Shown here: positions 37,269 to 46,151 of the stretch, piece after piece | Layout: every line of letters begins with the position of its first letter | Position numbering within the stretch: the stretch's first letter is position 1 | Assembly (NCBI RefSeq): GCF_016919405.1 | Contig: NZ_CP070353.1 | Location: forward strand, 4,042,501 to 4,106,500 | Direction of reading: 5' to 3' | Source of the DNA: Ensifer sp. PDNC004 | Lineage (GTDB): Bacteria; Pseudomonadota; Alphaproteobacteria; Rhizobiales; Rhizobiaceae | DNA length: 64,000 bases | The notes under the pieces: model-generated | The model's database searches: none | What the model was told of the DNA's origin: nothing | Seen by the model: the letters and a program-made list of their open reading frames with translations, nothing else | Program-made: the position numbers and the translations under genes

Positions 37269-38087
37269 ATGACGAACGCCGCTTCCGGTCCCATCGTGCT
37301 CGTCGGCGCCGGCAATATGGGCGGCGCCATGCTTTCCGGCTGGCTGAAGAGCGGTGTTAAAGGCGCGGATGTTCTCGTCGTCGATCCCGGTCCGCCGCCG
37401 GCCATGGCGCAGCTGATCGCCGACAACGGCGTCACGCATGCGACCTCCGCACCGTCGGGTGTTCAGGCGGGCGTTATCTTCCTTGCGGTCAAGCCGCAGG
37501 TGATGGACGCGGTCCTGCCGCCGCTGAAATCGCTCGTTGGCCCGGAGACGGTCATCGTATCGGTTGCCGCCGGCAAGACGCTGGCCTTCATCGAAACCCA
37601 TCTCGGTGCCGCCGCCACGGTGCGCGCCATGCCGAACACGCCGGCCATGATCGGCCGCGGTGTCACCGGCGCCTTTGCCAATGCCCGCGTCAGCGATCAG
37701 CAGCGCACTCAGGTTCATGATCTCTTGAAGGTCAGCGGCCCGGTCGAATGGGTCCGCACCGAAGCCGAGATCGATGCCGTCACCGCCGTCTCCGGCAGCG
37801 GCCCGGCCTATGTCTTCTACCTCGTCGAGTGCATGGCGGAGGCGGGCCGCAAGGCTGGCCTTGAGGCGGACCTCGCCATGCGGCTCGCGCGGGAAACCGT
37901 CGCGGGGGCTGGCGAACTGTTGCACCAGTCGCCCGACGAGGCCGCGCGGCTGCGCCAGAACGTGACCTCGCCCGGCGGCACGACCGCCGCGGCACTGTCC
38001 GTGCTGATGGCCGACGACGGCATGCAGCCGCTGTTCGACAAGGCGATCGCTGCGGCGCGCAAGCGCGCGGAAGAACTCGCAGGCTGA
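37269..38087 (+). CDS. proC: Pyrroline-5-carboxylate reductase
   Basis: The 272-residue enzyme begins MTNAASGPIVLVGAGNMGGAML, with the Rossmann GAGNMG, then MPNTPAMIGRG and AVSGSGPAYVF for the catalytic and substrate-binding loop. It converts pyrroline-5-carboxylate to proline with NAD(P)H. The start two bases after the YbjN gene's stop indicates coupling. Confidence 0.96.
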   Translation: MTNAASGPIVLVGAGNMGGAMLSGWLKSGVKGADVLVVDPGPPPAMAQLIADNGVTHATSAPSGVQAGVIFLAVKPQVMDAVLPPLKSLVGPETVIVSVAAGKTLAFIETHLGAAATVRAMPNTPAMIGRGVTGAFANARVSDQQRTQVHDLLKVSGPVEWVRTEAEIDAVTAVSGSGPAYVFYLVECMAEAGRKAGLEADLAMRLARETVAGAGELLHQSPDEAARLRQNVTSPGGTTAAALSVLMADDGMQPLFDKAIAAARKRAEELAG

Positions 38088-38133
38088 ACATCAAACGCGG
38101 CGGGCGCCATGTCGGGGCCGGCAGGCGCCCGGC

Positions 38134-38322
38134 CTATGACGTTCGCGTCGGGTAGGCGCCAGTGCAAGCCCCATGATCGCGGCTTGGCTGGCGGTTGAAG
38201 AGACCTCTCCAGATTGCGCCGATCGCGCGGCGGCACAGGTTGCCGATTGCAATGGCGCGTTGACGCCGCGCCCAGGAATGCAGCGCATAGCTCATCGGCA
38301 GACTGTCTCGCTGATTGCCCAT
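38134..38322 (-). CDS. Small Arg-rich protein, DUF1127-like
   Basis: The 62-residue frame is supported by GAGGAG eight bases before the ATG at 38322. The sequence is rich in Arg and Trp (SWARRQRAIAIGNLCRRA and IWRGLFNRQ), resembling the DUF1127 small proteins of rhizobia. It lies between proC and a divergent LysR gene. Such proteins in related bacteria affect RNA turnover and phosphate metabolism. A second frame overlaps, so the assignment is moderate. Confidence 0.5.
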   Translation of the reverse strand: MGNQRDSLPMSYALHSWARRQRAIAIGNLCRRAIGAIWRGLFNRQPSRDHGACTGAYPTRTS

Positions 38323-38401
38323 TTCCGTCACTCCTCAAGCTTCGCTGTCTGAGTTCCGGCTCAAGCTACAGTCTGTCGCCTGCCACGATAATCCATGTTA
38401 A

Positions 38402-38429
38402 ATTCCGTTTATCTGTGACGAAATGGAAT
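38402..38429. promoter_or_regulatory. Dyad just upstream of a LysR gene
   Basis: ATTCCGTTT-N10-AAATGGAAT is an inverted repeat with 8 of 9 positions matching, ending seven bases before the LysR start codon at 38437. It lies where an autoregulatory LysR site would be. Confidence 0.45.
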
Positions 38430-38436
38430 AGATAAG

Positions 38437-39396
38437 ATGGATCGACAGGAAGCCATGGCGGTGTTTCTCGCGGTCGTCGAGGAGGGCGATTTCTCGGCGG
38501 CGGCGCGGCGGTTGCGCATGACGCCATCGGCGGTCAGCAAGATCGTCGGCCGGCTGGAGGCGCGCCTCGGCGTGCGCCTGCTTCAGCGATCGACGCGCAG
38601 CATCAGCCTGACGAGCGAAGGCAGCGCCTATGCGGAATCGAGCCGCCGCATCCTCGGCGATATGGAAGATGCGGAGGTTGCGATCCAGCCGGGGGCGGTG
38701 CCGCGCGGGCGGCTGCGGGTGAGCCTGCCCAGCGCCTTCGGTCACCGCCTGATCGTGCCCATGCTGCCTGATTTCATCGCGCGGTTTCCGGAGATCGACC
38801 TGGAGCTCGATTTCAGCGACGCGGTCGTCGACCTCATGAACGGCGAGGCGGATGTCGCGCTGCGGGTTGCGGAACAAAACGACAGCACGCTGGTGACCCG
38901 GCGGCTCGCCCCGAACCGCCGGGTCATCTGCGCGGCACCCGCCTATCTCGAACGGCACGGCGCGCCGCAGACGCCCGACGACCTGCAGCGGCATGCCTGC
39001 CTTGCCATCACTGCCCGCGGCCGCCTCAATGTCTGGGAGTTCGAGGATGGCAACGGCCGGCGTGCGATCCGTGTTCGTGGCTCCGTCGAGGCCAACAGCA
39101 CCGAAGCGCTCCGACGGCTTGCGCTCGCGGGCATCGGCATCGTGCGCCTTTCCGAACTGCTTGTGGGCGGCGATATCAAGGCGGGATTGCTGGTGCCGCT
39201 GCTGACCGACAGCAACTATGCCGAGGCGGAGCCGATCACCATCGTCTATCCGCACCGGCGGTTCTTGCCACCTCGTGTGCGTGTTTTCGTCGATTTTCTG
39301 GCCGAGCAGTTTGCGCGCCGCCCGTGGGAGGAGGCCAGATTTCGCGGGGAGCCTGCCGGGGACGCCATGCTTTCGGAATCTCGCCCGATGCTTTAA
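38437..39396 (+). CDS. LysR family transcriptional regulator
   Basis: The 319-residue product has the N-terminal LysR helix-turn-helix (AARRLRMTPSAVSKIVGRLE) and a substrate-binding C-terminal domain. There is no obvious divergent metabolic gene; a small DUF1127-like frame lies on the other side. It may be autoregulated through the dyad at its 5' end. The start at 38437 has weak Shine-Dalgarno support (AGATAAG). Confidence 0.9.
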   Translation: MDRQEAMAVFLAVVEEGDFSAAARRLRMTPSAVSKIVGRLEARLGVRLLQRSTRSISLTSEGSAYAESSRRILGDMEDAEVAIQPGAVPRGRLRVSLPSAFGHRLIVPMLPDFIARFPEIDLELDFSDAVVDLMNGEADVALRVAEQNDSTLVTRRLAPNRRVICAAPAYLERHGAPQTPDDLQRHACLAITARGRLNVWEFEDGNGRRAIRVRGSVEANSTEALRRLALAGIGIVRLSELLVGGDIKAGLLVPLLTDSNYAEAEPITIVYPHRRFLPPRVRVFVDFLAEQFARRPWEEARFRGEPAGDAMLSESRPML

Positions 39397-39434
39397 TCCA
39401 CCTCGTCGGAGAAGATTTCACATAGGGAATGACG

Positions 39435-39776
39435 ATGGCTGAAACTATTGAATTTGCTGATTTCGAGCGCGTGGACATTCGCGTGGGCACCATCGTCGAG
39501 GCCGAACCGTTTCCGGAAGCGCGCAAGCCGGCCATCAAGCTGAAAATCGATTTCGGCCCGGAACTCGGCATAAAAAAGTCATCAGCGCAAATCACGGTGC
39601 ATTATCGTCCGGAGGATCTCGTCGGGCGGCAGGTGCTGGGTGTGGTCAATTTTCCGCCACGCCAGATCGGGCCTGTGCGCTCTGAAGTGCTGACGCTGGG
39701 CTTTGCAGACGAGGCCGGTGCGATCGTGCTGGCTGCCACCGAACGGCCGGTCCCCAACGGCAAGAAGTTGATGTGA
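39435..39776 (+). CDS. csaA: CsaA-like tRNA-binding domain protein
   Basis: The 113-residue product has the OB-fold tRNA-binding domain: [38 protein letters not shown] (split), and [11 protein letters not shown]. CsaA is a secretion-related chaperone in some bacteria, binds tRNA, and acts as a dimer. The ATG at 39435 is preferred (AGGGA six bases upstream). It is followed by a phosphatase gene four bases after the stop. Confidence 0.9.
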   Translation: MAETIEFADFERVDIRVGTIVEAEPFPEARKPAIKLKIDFGPELGIKKSSAQITVHYRPEDLVGRQVLGVVNFPPRQIGPVRSEVLTLGFADEAGAIVLAATERPVPNGKKLM

Positions 39777-39780
39777 TCCC

Positions 39781-40344
39781 ATGAACATTGCTTTCGAAGT
39801 GATCCCCGAGCGCGTCAAGGTGTCCTGCCTTTGGCGCGCCGCCGATGCCGCGCGCGACTGGCGCGCAAGTCATGTGCTGTCCCTGCTCGATCCGGAACTG
39901 CCGGATGCCAACGTGCCGGTGATTGCGGACGCCAGCCACCGGGTCGTGCGCATGCGCGACCAGGAAAACCTTAAAGCCACCCAGCATTTCCCGGATCTGG
40001 TGCTTGAGGTTTTCGAGGCGATGCGCCCGGCGGCCGAGCATGCTGAGAGCCGCATTCTCGTCCATTGCCATGCCGGCGTCAGCCGCTCGACGGCCTTTGC
40101 CTATGGTCTGATTGCGCACCAGCTTGGCGCGGGACGAGAGGACGAAGCCTTCCAAGCGCTCTTGACCATCACGCGCAAGCCCTGGCCGAACCGCCGCATC
40201 ATCGAGATCCTCGATGCAGCCCTTGGCCGCGACGGCCGGCTGCTCGCACCGCTCGATGTCATGCGCGCCCGTCATCCGCGCCGCATCGACGCCTGGCACC
40301 GCTTCAACGAACGACGCGGCCTGACCTCGATCTACCAGCGCTGA
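39781..40344 (+). CDS. Dual-specificity/tyrosine phosphatase family protein
   Basis: The 187-residue protein has the phosphatase P-loop HCHAGVSRST, matching the HCx5R signature, so the catalytic Cys and Arg are present. Two upstream aspartates could act as general acid. It is cytosolic. It lies four bases after csaA on the same strand and is probably co-transcribed. The substrate is unknown. Confidence 0.85.
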   Translation: MNIAFEVIPERVKVSCLWRAADAARDWRASHVLSLLDPELPDANVPVIADASHRVVRMRDQENLKATQHFPDLVLEVFEAMRPAAEHAESRILVHCHAGVSRSTAFAYGLIAHQLGAGREDEAFQALLTITRKPWPNRRIIEILDAALGRDGRLLAPLDVMRARHPRRIDAWHRFNERRGLTSIYQR

Positions 40345-40348
40345 CGGT

Positions 40349-40852
40349 TCAACTCTCCGGCATCAGCATCTCGGCGTAGCGTTTGAGCGAGCGGTTGTAG
40401 CGGGGCAGGTGCCGCGACAGGCTGCCGAGCGCAAGGGCGGCCGCCTGTTGCGCCTGGCCGGTGTCGACGAGGCAAAGCGCCAGGAAGGCGACGACCGCAT
40501 CGTCGAGTTCATCCGATGGCTTGTCGCGCTCGGCGGTGAGCAGGGCGACGCCTTCGTCGGCGCGGCCGAGATTGCGCAGGGTGCTGGCGAGCTGGATGGT
40601 GGCGCGCCGGCGGCGAATTCCCTGAAGGCCGTTTTCCAGCGCCTGCCGGTAGAGCGGCTCCGCCTTCGTCTCATGGCCGGTCGAATCCTGTGCCGAGGCT
40701 CGCTCGAACAGCCCGACGGCATGTCCCGCCGGCAGTTCGGCGGCGAGGGCATCGATGCGGGCGACAAAGCTTTCGCCATGCATCGTATCGAAGGCGGCCC
40801 AGAGTTCGGCCACCCGTCGTTCCCAGTCAGCCCAATCGATGGCGTCTACCAT
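40349..40852 (-). CDS. Tetratricopeptide-repeat protein
   Basis: A 167-residue mostly helical protein with TPR-like repeats: GLFERASAQDSTGHETKAEPLYRQALENG (split) and ATIQLASTLRNLGRADEGVALL. These are typical of protein-protein interaction scaffolds. The ATG at 40852 starts MVDAIDWADWERR. It is convergent with the phosphatase gene and lies downstream of a histidine kinase gene on the same strand, so it may be part of the two-component operon. Confidence 0.75.
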   Translation of the reverse strand: MVDAIDWADWERRVAELWAAFDTMHGESFVARIDALAAELPAGHAVGLFERASAQDSTGHETKAEPLYRQALENGLQGIRRRRATIQLASTLRNLGRADEGVALLTAERDKPSDELDDAVVAFLALCLVDTGQAQQAAALALGSLSRHLPRYNRSLKRYAEMLMPES

Positions 40853-40908
40853 GCCCGCTCCCCTCAGCCACCGTTCGCGGCCAGAAGTGGCCCGCCCGGG
40901 GAGGGACG

Positions 40909-42291
40909 TCAAGCCGGCACGCGCACCGTTGCCCTGAGGCCGCCGAGCGGGCTGTCGCCCAGCGTGACGTTGCCGCCGTGGCTGCGGGCGATATCGCGGG
41001 CGATCGCCAGACCAAGGCCGGTGCCGGAGCTGTCGAGATTGCGCGCTTCGTCGAGGCGGAAGAACGGTTTGAACACGTCCTCGCGCGAGCGCTCGGGAAT
41101 GCCCGGGCCGTCATCGTCGATGGTGATTGTCAGCCACTTGGCACTGTGGCGCGCATCGATCTTGACGGTGTTGGCGTAGCGATAGGCGTTCGAGGCGATG
41201 TTGGCGATGAGGCGGGTGAAGGCGTTTGGCCGGACGCGGATATCGTCTTCCCCCTCGACGGAGGTGGTGAGCGTCTTGCCGAGCAGTTCGGCTTCGGCCG
41301 CGAGCCGGGTCATCAGGTCCGAAAGTTTCAGCTGGCCGACGTCTTCCTCCGCCTCGCCGCGGGCGAAGGCGAGGTACCCTTCCAGCATGTTCTGCATGTC
41401 CTCGACGTCCTGGTTCAGGCCCTCGAGATCCGGGTTGTTGCCGGCGAGCGCCAGCTGCAGCTTGAAGCGGGTGAGGATGGTTCGAAGATCGTGGCTGACG
41501 CCGGTCAGCATCGCGGTGCGCTGTTCGATCTGGCGTTCGATGCGCTCGCGCATCTGGATGAAGGCGAGGCCGGCGCGGCGGATCTCGTCGGCGCCGCGCG
41601 GCGCGAAGTCGTCGATCTTCTGGCCCTTGCCGAAGCTTTCGGCCGCCTTGGTCAAGGCCAGGATCGGGCGGATCTGGCCGCGCAGGAAGAGCACCGCGAT
41701 CGTCAGCAGTACCAGCGAGGCCGCCACCATCCAGACGAGGAAGATGTGGGTGTTGGAGGCATAGGCCTGGTTGCGCCGGGCGTAGACGCGCAGGATGCGG
41801 CCGTCGTCGAGCTTGATGCGGATCTCGACCAGCTTGGAGTTGCCGACCGTATCGATCCAGAAGGGGCGGCGGACCTGGTTGGAAATCTCTTCGCCGAGGA
41901 TCTGGTCGAGGATTTCGAAGAAGGGGCTGGGGCGCGGCGGTGGCAGTTCGCCCGGCGGGTCCACGGAGATGCTGAGATCGAGCTGATCGCGGGCGATGCG
42001 GATGATCTCGGAGATATCGCGGTCGGCGGGGAAGGTGTCGATGAGATCGACGATCGCGGCAATGTCGCCGGTGACGGCGGCCGACAGGCGCTGCGTCACC
42101 AGCTGCCAGTGGCGCTCCATGAAGATGAAGGCGACCACCGACTGCAGGAGCACCATCGGGATGATGACGATCAGCAGCGAGCGGGCGTAAAGGCCCATGG
42201 GCAGGCGACGGCGCAGCCAGCGGGTGAAACGCCTCCAGGCGTTGTCGTTCGCCCCGGATGCACCGCGCTCTATGCCGTCAAAGCTTGCCAT
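40909..42291 (-). CDS. EnvZ-like membrane sensor histidine kinase
   Basis: The 460-residue kinase has transmembrane helices at about 38-58 and 183-204 flanking a periplasmic sensor region, then HAMP, the H-box VSHDLRTILTRF with His267, and the ATPase domain with N box (NIASNAYRYA), DDGPGIP and GTGLGLAIA. The H-box has Ile where many kinases have Pro after the Thr. The response regulator gene lies 32 bases upstream and is its partner. The signal sensed is unknown. Confidence 0.9.
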   Translation of the reverse strand: MASFDGIERGASGANDNAWRRFTRWLRRRLPMGLYARSLLIVIIPMVLLQSVVAFIFMERHWQLVTQRLSAAVTGDIAAIVDLIDTFPADRDISEIIRIARDQLDLSISVDPPGELPPPRPSPFFEILDQILGEEISNQVRRPFWIDTVGNSKLVEIRIKLDDGRILRVYARRNQAYASNTHIFLVWMVAASLVLLTIAVLFLRGQIRPILALTKAAESFGKGQKIDDFAPRGADEIRRAGLAFIQMRERIERQIEQRTAMLTGVSHDLRTILTRFKLQLALAGNNPDLEGLNQDVEDMQNMLEGYLAFARGEAEEDVGQLKLSDLMTRLAAEAELLGKTLTTSVEGEDDIRVRPNAFTRLIANIASNAYRYANTVKIDARHSAKWLTITIDDDGPGIPERSREDVFKPFFRLDEARNLDSSGTGLGLAIARDIARSHGGNVTLGDSPLGGLRATVRVPA

Positions 42292-42323
42292 GATCTGCCG
42301 CGCTCATCGGAAGGGCTGCCATT

Positions 42324-43025
42324 TCAGTCCACGCTCAGCCGGTAGCCGATGCCGCGCACCGTCTGCAGCCAGACGGGGTTGGACGGGTCGTCCTCGATCT
42401 TGCGCCGCAGGCGGTTGATCTGCACGTCGATCGTGCGCTCGCCGACTTCGGCATCGTCGCCGATCAGTTCGTGGCGCGGGATGGTTTCGCCTGCGCGTTG
42501 CGAAAAGAGCGTCATGATCTCCTGCTCGCGGTCGGTCAGCCGGATATGGTCGGCGCCGCGCCGGAGTTCCTTGCGCACCACCGAGAAGGTATAGGGGCCG
42601 AAGATGACCTGGTCGACCTTGGGCGCCTGGGCCGGCTGGTTGCGGCGCAGGATGTTGTTGATCCGCAGCACCAGTTCGCGCGGGTCGAAGGGCTTCGACA
42701 GATAGTCGTCGGCGCCGGCCTCGAGACCCTCGATGCGGGAATTGGATTCCGCCAGCGCCGTCAGCATCAGGATCGGCACGGTCTTGATCTGCCGGAGGCT
42801 CTGGGTGAGCGAAATGCCGCTTTCGCCCGGCATCATCACGTCGACGATCAGGAGGTCGAAGTCGAGGCCGACGAGTTTGCGGCGGGCCTCGTCCGCATCG
42901 GACGCAGTCGTCACGCGAAAACCCTGTTCGACCAGGTAGCGGTTGAGCAGATCGCGGATGCGCCGGTCGTCGTCGACGACCAGAAGGTGAGCCGCATCGT
43001 CCGAGACAGTCGCTTTTGTCGTCAT
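42324..43025 (-). CDS. OmpR family response regulator
   Basis: The 233-residue regulator has the receiver domain with the phosphoacceptor Asp at residue 62 (LLIVDVMMPG), Lys in LSKPFDP, and a C-terminal winged helix (GERTIDVQINRLRRKIE). It lies 32 bases upstream of the EnvZ-like kinase on the same strand, making a cognate pair, and 45 bases downstream of a MarR gene. The targets are unknown. Confidence 0.93.
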   Translation of the reverse strand: MTTKATVSDDAAHLLVVDDDRRIRDLLNRYLVEQGFRVTTASDADEARRKLVGLDFDLLIVDVMMPGESGISLTQSLRQIKTVPILMLTALAESNSRIEGLEAGADDYLSKPFDPRELVLRINNILRRNQPAQAPKVDQVIFGPYTFSVVRKELRRGADHIRLTDREQEIMTLFSQRAGETIPRHELIGDDAEVGERTIDVQINRLRRKIEDDPSNPVWLQTVRGIGYRLSVD

Positions 43026-43070
43026 TCCACGCTTCCCAAGTTGCAGGCCAGACCCGCGCTGCGGCGGGCG

Positions 43071-43550
43071 TCAGTCTGCGGCGTTGTTCTTCATACCGGT
43101 GAGGAAGCGCTTGACCGTTTCGCGCGCGCCCGGACCGGTTCTTGCCAATGCATCGGCTATGCGGCGGGACTGTGGCTCGGCAAGCGCACGCGCCAGCGCC
43201 TGGCCTTCCTCCGTCGTATAGAGCATGCGCTGGCGCCGATCCTCAGGGCCGGTTTCCTGGCGGATATAGCCGGAATCGATCAGCTGCTTCAGCACGCGCG
43301 CAAGGCTCTGCTTGGTAATCTTCAGCGTGTCCAGGAGGTCGGCGACCGTCATGCCCGGCTCGCGGTCGACAAAGTGCACGACACGGTGGTGCGCCCGTCC
43401 GAAGCCGCTCTTTTCCAGGATCGCGTCCGGGTCGGAGGTGAAGTCGCGATAGGCGAAGAAGAGCAGCTCGATGATCTCGAAATCGATCGTATCGTCATCG
43501 GCAGCGGCATCGTTCAGATACCGGGTGTTCTCTTTGGATTGGCCGGCCAC
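43071..43550 (-). CDS. MarR family transcriptional regulator
   Basis: The 159-residue product contains the MarR winged helix: MTVADLLDTLKITKQSLARVLKQL and EDRRQRMLYTTEEGQAL (both split from longer runs). It heads the MarR-OmpR-kinase set on the minus strand and its promoter holds a long dyad. MarR proteins bind phenolic or other ligands; the ligand here is unknown. It is divergent from ilvE. Confidence 0.9.
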   Translation of the reverse strand: MAGQSKENTRYLNDAAADDDTIDFEIIELLFFAYRDFTSDPDAILEKSGFGRAHHRVVHFVDREPGMTVADLLDTLKITKQSLARVLKQLIDSGYIRQETGPEDRRQRMLYTTEEGQALARALAEPQSRRIADALARTGPGARETVKRFLTGMKNNAAD

Positions 43551-43595
43551 GCGGTCATTTCCTTTCAGCCTGATTGCAACTTGCGAAACATTCGG

Positions 43596-43626
43596 AAAAA
43601 TACGTCAGCTTTATTGACATATTTTT
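43596..43626. promoter_or_regulatory. Putative MarR operator
   Basis: AAAAATACGTCA-N7-TGACATATTTTT is a 31-base dyad with 11 of 12 positions matching. It lies 46 bases upstream of the MarR start and about 193 bases upstream of ilvE. It includes TTGACA, which could be the -35 element of a promoter. Autoregulation by MarR is likely. Confidence 0.6.
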
Positions 43627-43818
43627 ACCGTGTCGTTAGCGTCCATGCTCGGTAAGCGAGACATTTGGCGTTGGCAACATCTGAAAGGATATGCCGTGCC
43701 GTTCCGATCGCAAATCCAAAATCACGAAATTGAATTTTCCCTCAATCAGTTTGCCGATAGACTGAAAGCAGGACGATAATCAACTAAGAATGGCGCGCAT
43801 GCGCCGGAGGATGACACC

Positions 43819-44709
43819 ATGGCAGCGGTTCCTTTTGATCAGTTGGACGGACAGATCTGGTTCAACGGCGAGTTCGTCGCGTGGAAGGACGCCAAGGTAC
43901 ACGTGCTGACCCACGGCCTGCACTATGCCAGCGCGGTCTTTGAGGGCGAGCGCGCCTATGGTGGGCGCATCTTCAAGCTGACCGAGCACAACCAGCGCCT
44001 TCATCAGTCCGCCGAAATCCTCGGCTTCAAGATCCCCTATTCGGTGGAGGAACTGGATGCCGCCAGCGTCGAGCTCCTGAAGCGCCAGGGCTTCTCCGAA
44101 GCCTATGTGCGGCCGATCGCCTGGCGCGGCAGCGAAATGATGGGCGTTTCGGCACAGAACAACCGCATCAACGTTGCCATCGCCATTTGGCAGTGGGGCA
44201 GCTACTTCAACCCGGCCGAAAAGCTCAAGGGCATCCGGCTCGATATCGCAGAATATCGCCGCCCGGATCCGCAGACAGCACCTTCGAAGTCGAAGGCCGC
44301 CGGTCTCTACATGATCTGCACCATCTCCAAGCACGCGGCCGAGGCCAAGGGCTATGCGGATGCGATGATGCTTGACTATCGCGGCCGCGTGGCCGAGGCG
44401 ACCGGCGCCAACATCTTCTTCGTCAAGGACGGCGTCATCCACACGCCGGTGCCGGATTGCTTCCTCGACGGCATCACCCGCCGCACCGTGATCGAGCTTG
44501 CCAAACGCCGCGGCTATGAAGTTGTCGAGCGGGCGATCATGCCGGAGGAACTGTCCGGTTTCAGCGAATGCTTCCTCACCGGCTCGGCCGCGGAGGTAAC
44601 GCCGGTTTCCGAAATCGGCCCCTATCGCTTCACGCCTGCAACGATCTGCGAAACGCTGATGAACGACTACATGAAGGAAGTCTATCCGATTGCCGCGGCG
44701 GCCGAGTAA
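43819..44709 (+). CDS. ilvE: Branched-chain amino acid aminotransferase
   Basis: The 296-residue PLP enzyme of fold type IV begins MAAVPFDQLDGQIWFNGEFV and has HYASAVFEGERAYG, the PLP Lys159 in KSKAAGLYM and the C-terminal EATGANIFFV and GITRRTVIEL. It interconverts branched-chain amino acids and their 2-oxo acids using glutamate. The ATG at 43819 follows GGAGGATGACACC. A strong terminator follows. Confidence 0.94.
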   Translation: MAAVPFDQLDGQIWFNGEFVAWKDAKVHVLTHGLHYASAVFEGERAYGGRIFKLTEHNQRLHQSAEILGFKIPYSVEELDAASVELLKRQGFSEAYVRPIAWRGSEMMGVSAQNNRINVAIAIWQWGSYFNPAEKLKGIRLDIAEYRRPDPQTAPSKSKAAGLYMICTISKHAAEAKGYADAMMLDYRGRVAEATGANIFFVKDGVIHTPVPDCFLDGITRRTVIELAKRRGYEVVERAIMPEELSGFSECFLTGSAAEVTPVSEIGPYRFTPATICETLMNDYMKEVYPIAAAAE

Positions 44710-44736
44710 CGGCACCCGCGATACTCTCGAATGCAG

Positions 44737-44763
44737 AAAAGGCGGCCCCCGGGGCCGCCTTTT
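44737..44763. terminator. Intrinsic terminator after ilvE
   Basis: AAAAGGCGGCCCC and its 13-base complement lie around a single C at 44750 and end in TTTT. The hairpin can work in both directions. Confidence 0.85.
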
Positions 44764-44789
44764 GTCTTGCTACGGATATGATCGCAGAG

Positions 44790-45056
44790 TTAGGCGGTCT
44801 TCCCCAAGAACTGCCCGACGATTCCGCTCAGCACGCCGCCGCCGACAAGGCCGCCGATGGCTTGCATGGCAAGACCGGTCGCGGCTGCTTCTCCGCCGAG
44901 CATCTGAATGAGGAACCCGCCGCCGAGGCCTCCGATCGCGCCGACGATGGTGCGTGCGACGATACCGAATGCCTGCTGCTTCAACACTGCGCTGGCCGCG
45001 TTGCCGCCGGCCGCCCCCGCGATCAATTGGGTAATGATAGGCATTAATGCTTCCAT
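44790..45056 (-). CDS. Small glycine-rich hydrophobic protein
   Basis: The 88-residue product is very rich in Gly and Ala: IIAGAAGGNAASAVL, GAIGGLGGGFLIQM and GGLVGGGVLSGIVGQFLG. It probably spans the membrane with two hydrophobic stretches, but there is no recognisable domain. The ATG at 45056 follows GGAGGGATCA. It lies convergent with ilvE. A dyad with AATAGG/CCTATT arms lies 61 bases upstream. Function unknown. Confidence 0.65.
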   Translation of the reverse strand: MEALMPIITQLIAGAAGGNAASAVLKQQAFGIVARTIVGAIGGLGGGFLIQMLGGEAAATGLAMQAIGGLVGGGVLSGIVGQFLGKTA

Positions 45057-45377
45057 TGATCCCTCCGTGTCGTGGCTCGTCGTGGACGCGCCACTAAAAG
45101 CCGATGATCCGGCATCAATAGGTTGAAGCCTATTCTGGTTTATTGTCAATTTGAGTGAAATGACGTTCCCGCGACTGCTTCGTAGCCAATTGAAATGGCT
45201 CGATTTTAGGCAACCGCATAATCTTACAGGCAAAGCGGGAAAATGAGGCCGGCGGCGGGGGCGGCTGCAGGCATTGGCCTTGCCGCGGATGATTCGTGCC
45301 GTCGGGAGGGCGAGGGAGGGTAGTTCAGGCGATCAGGGGTGCTCCGGCAACCGAATGGCTGCCGGAGGTCTCGGTTG
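45057..45377. other. Intergenic region with a dyad and a terminator-like hairpin
   Basis: No gene is seen. AATAGG-TTGAAG-CCTATT at 45117-45134 is a perfect dyad upstream of the Gly-rich gene, next to a minus-strand TTGACA at 45144-45149 that could be a -35 element. Near the 3' end CTCCGGCA-N10-TGCCGGAG (45342-45367) may be a terminator for the SH3/DUF1236 gene. Otherwise nothing is evident. Confidence 0.5.
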
Positions 45378-46001
45378 TTAGCGGTAGACGTAGACGATGC
45401 GTCGCGTTGCCGGCTCGACCAGAACGGGCTGGCCGTTGATGCTGACATAGTCGTAGCTGTAATCGGGCACGCGGTGAACGGCCACGGTCTGCGGCAGTTC
45501 GGCACCGACGACGACTTCGCCATCGAGATAGACGGTCTCGCCGGGGTTGGACGTGACGTAGGTCCGCACGTTGTCCGGCGGCACGATCGGGTCGATCTGT
45601 TCGACCGGGCCGATCAATTCGTCGCCGCTGCTGACGATCACGGGGTCATTGGGCTGCACTTCATAGGTGACCGCGGGAATGGCGAGGTCGGCACGACGCT
45701 CCTGGACCACGACGGCCGAGCCGCCAAGATCCGTCGTCAAATACTGGGCGTAGACCCAGCCGCGCACGCCGCCGACATCGATGCGGCACCACTTGCTGCC
45801 TTCGACGCAGCCGTCGATAACCGCGGTGCTGCCGCGGGCCGCAAGGCCGACTGTCGGATATTGAGGGCCCGGACCCGTGCGGATATTCAGGTCCGTCACC
45901 GTGGTCGCGGTCATGGCTGCAAAGGCGGACGGGGTACCGATCGCCAACACCAAACCCGCGGCCGCAGCGGCTCGCAACAGGGGGCGGGTAAGCTTCACCA
46001 T
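45378..46001 (-). CDS. Secreted SH3-domain / DUF1236 protein
   Basis: A 207-residue protein with a typical signal peptide (LLRAAAAAGLVLAIGTPSAFA, cleavage after about residue 29), an N-terminal bacterial SH3-like part (LNIRTGPGPQYPTVGLA) and a C-terminal DUF1236-like part ending in VYVYR. It is exported to the periplasm. SH3b domains often bind peptidoglycan. The ATG at 46001 follows AAGGAGAAACACA. A small membrane protein is divergent from it. Confidence 0.82.
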   Translation of the reverse strand: MVKLTRPLLRAAAAAGLVLAIGTPSAFAAMTATTVTDLNIRTGPGPQYPTVGLAARGSTAVIDGCVEGSKWCRIDVGGVRGWVYAQYLTTDLGGSAVVVQERRADLAIPAVTYEVQPNDPVIVSSGDELIGPVEQIDPIVPPDNVRTYVTSNPGETVYLDGEVVVGAELPQTVAVHRVPDYSYDYVSINGQPVLVEPATRRIVYVYR

Positions 46002-46151
46002 TGTGTTTCTCCTTATATTGACGAGGGCCAAACGCCGGCAAGCGCGCGGATGTTCCCCCGGGAACGTCACGAAATATGACGCTGTGACATTCTCCAGCCG
46101 TCGCCGAGGGCAGGACACGCCAGGAGAACAGGCAACGGGAGAGGGGACAAA

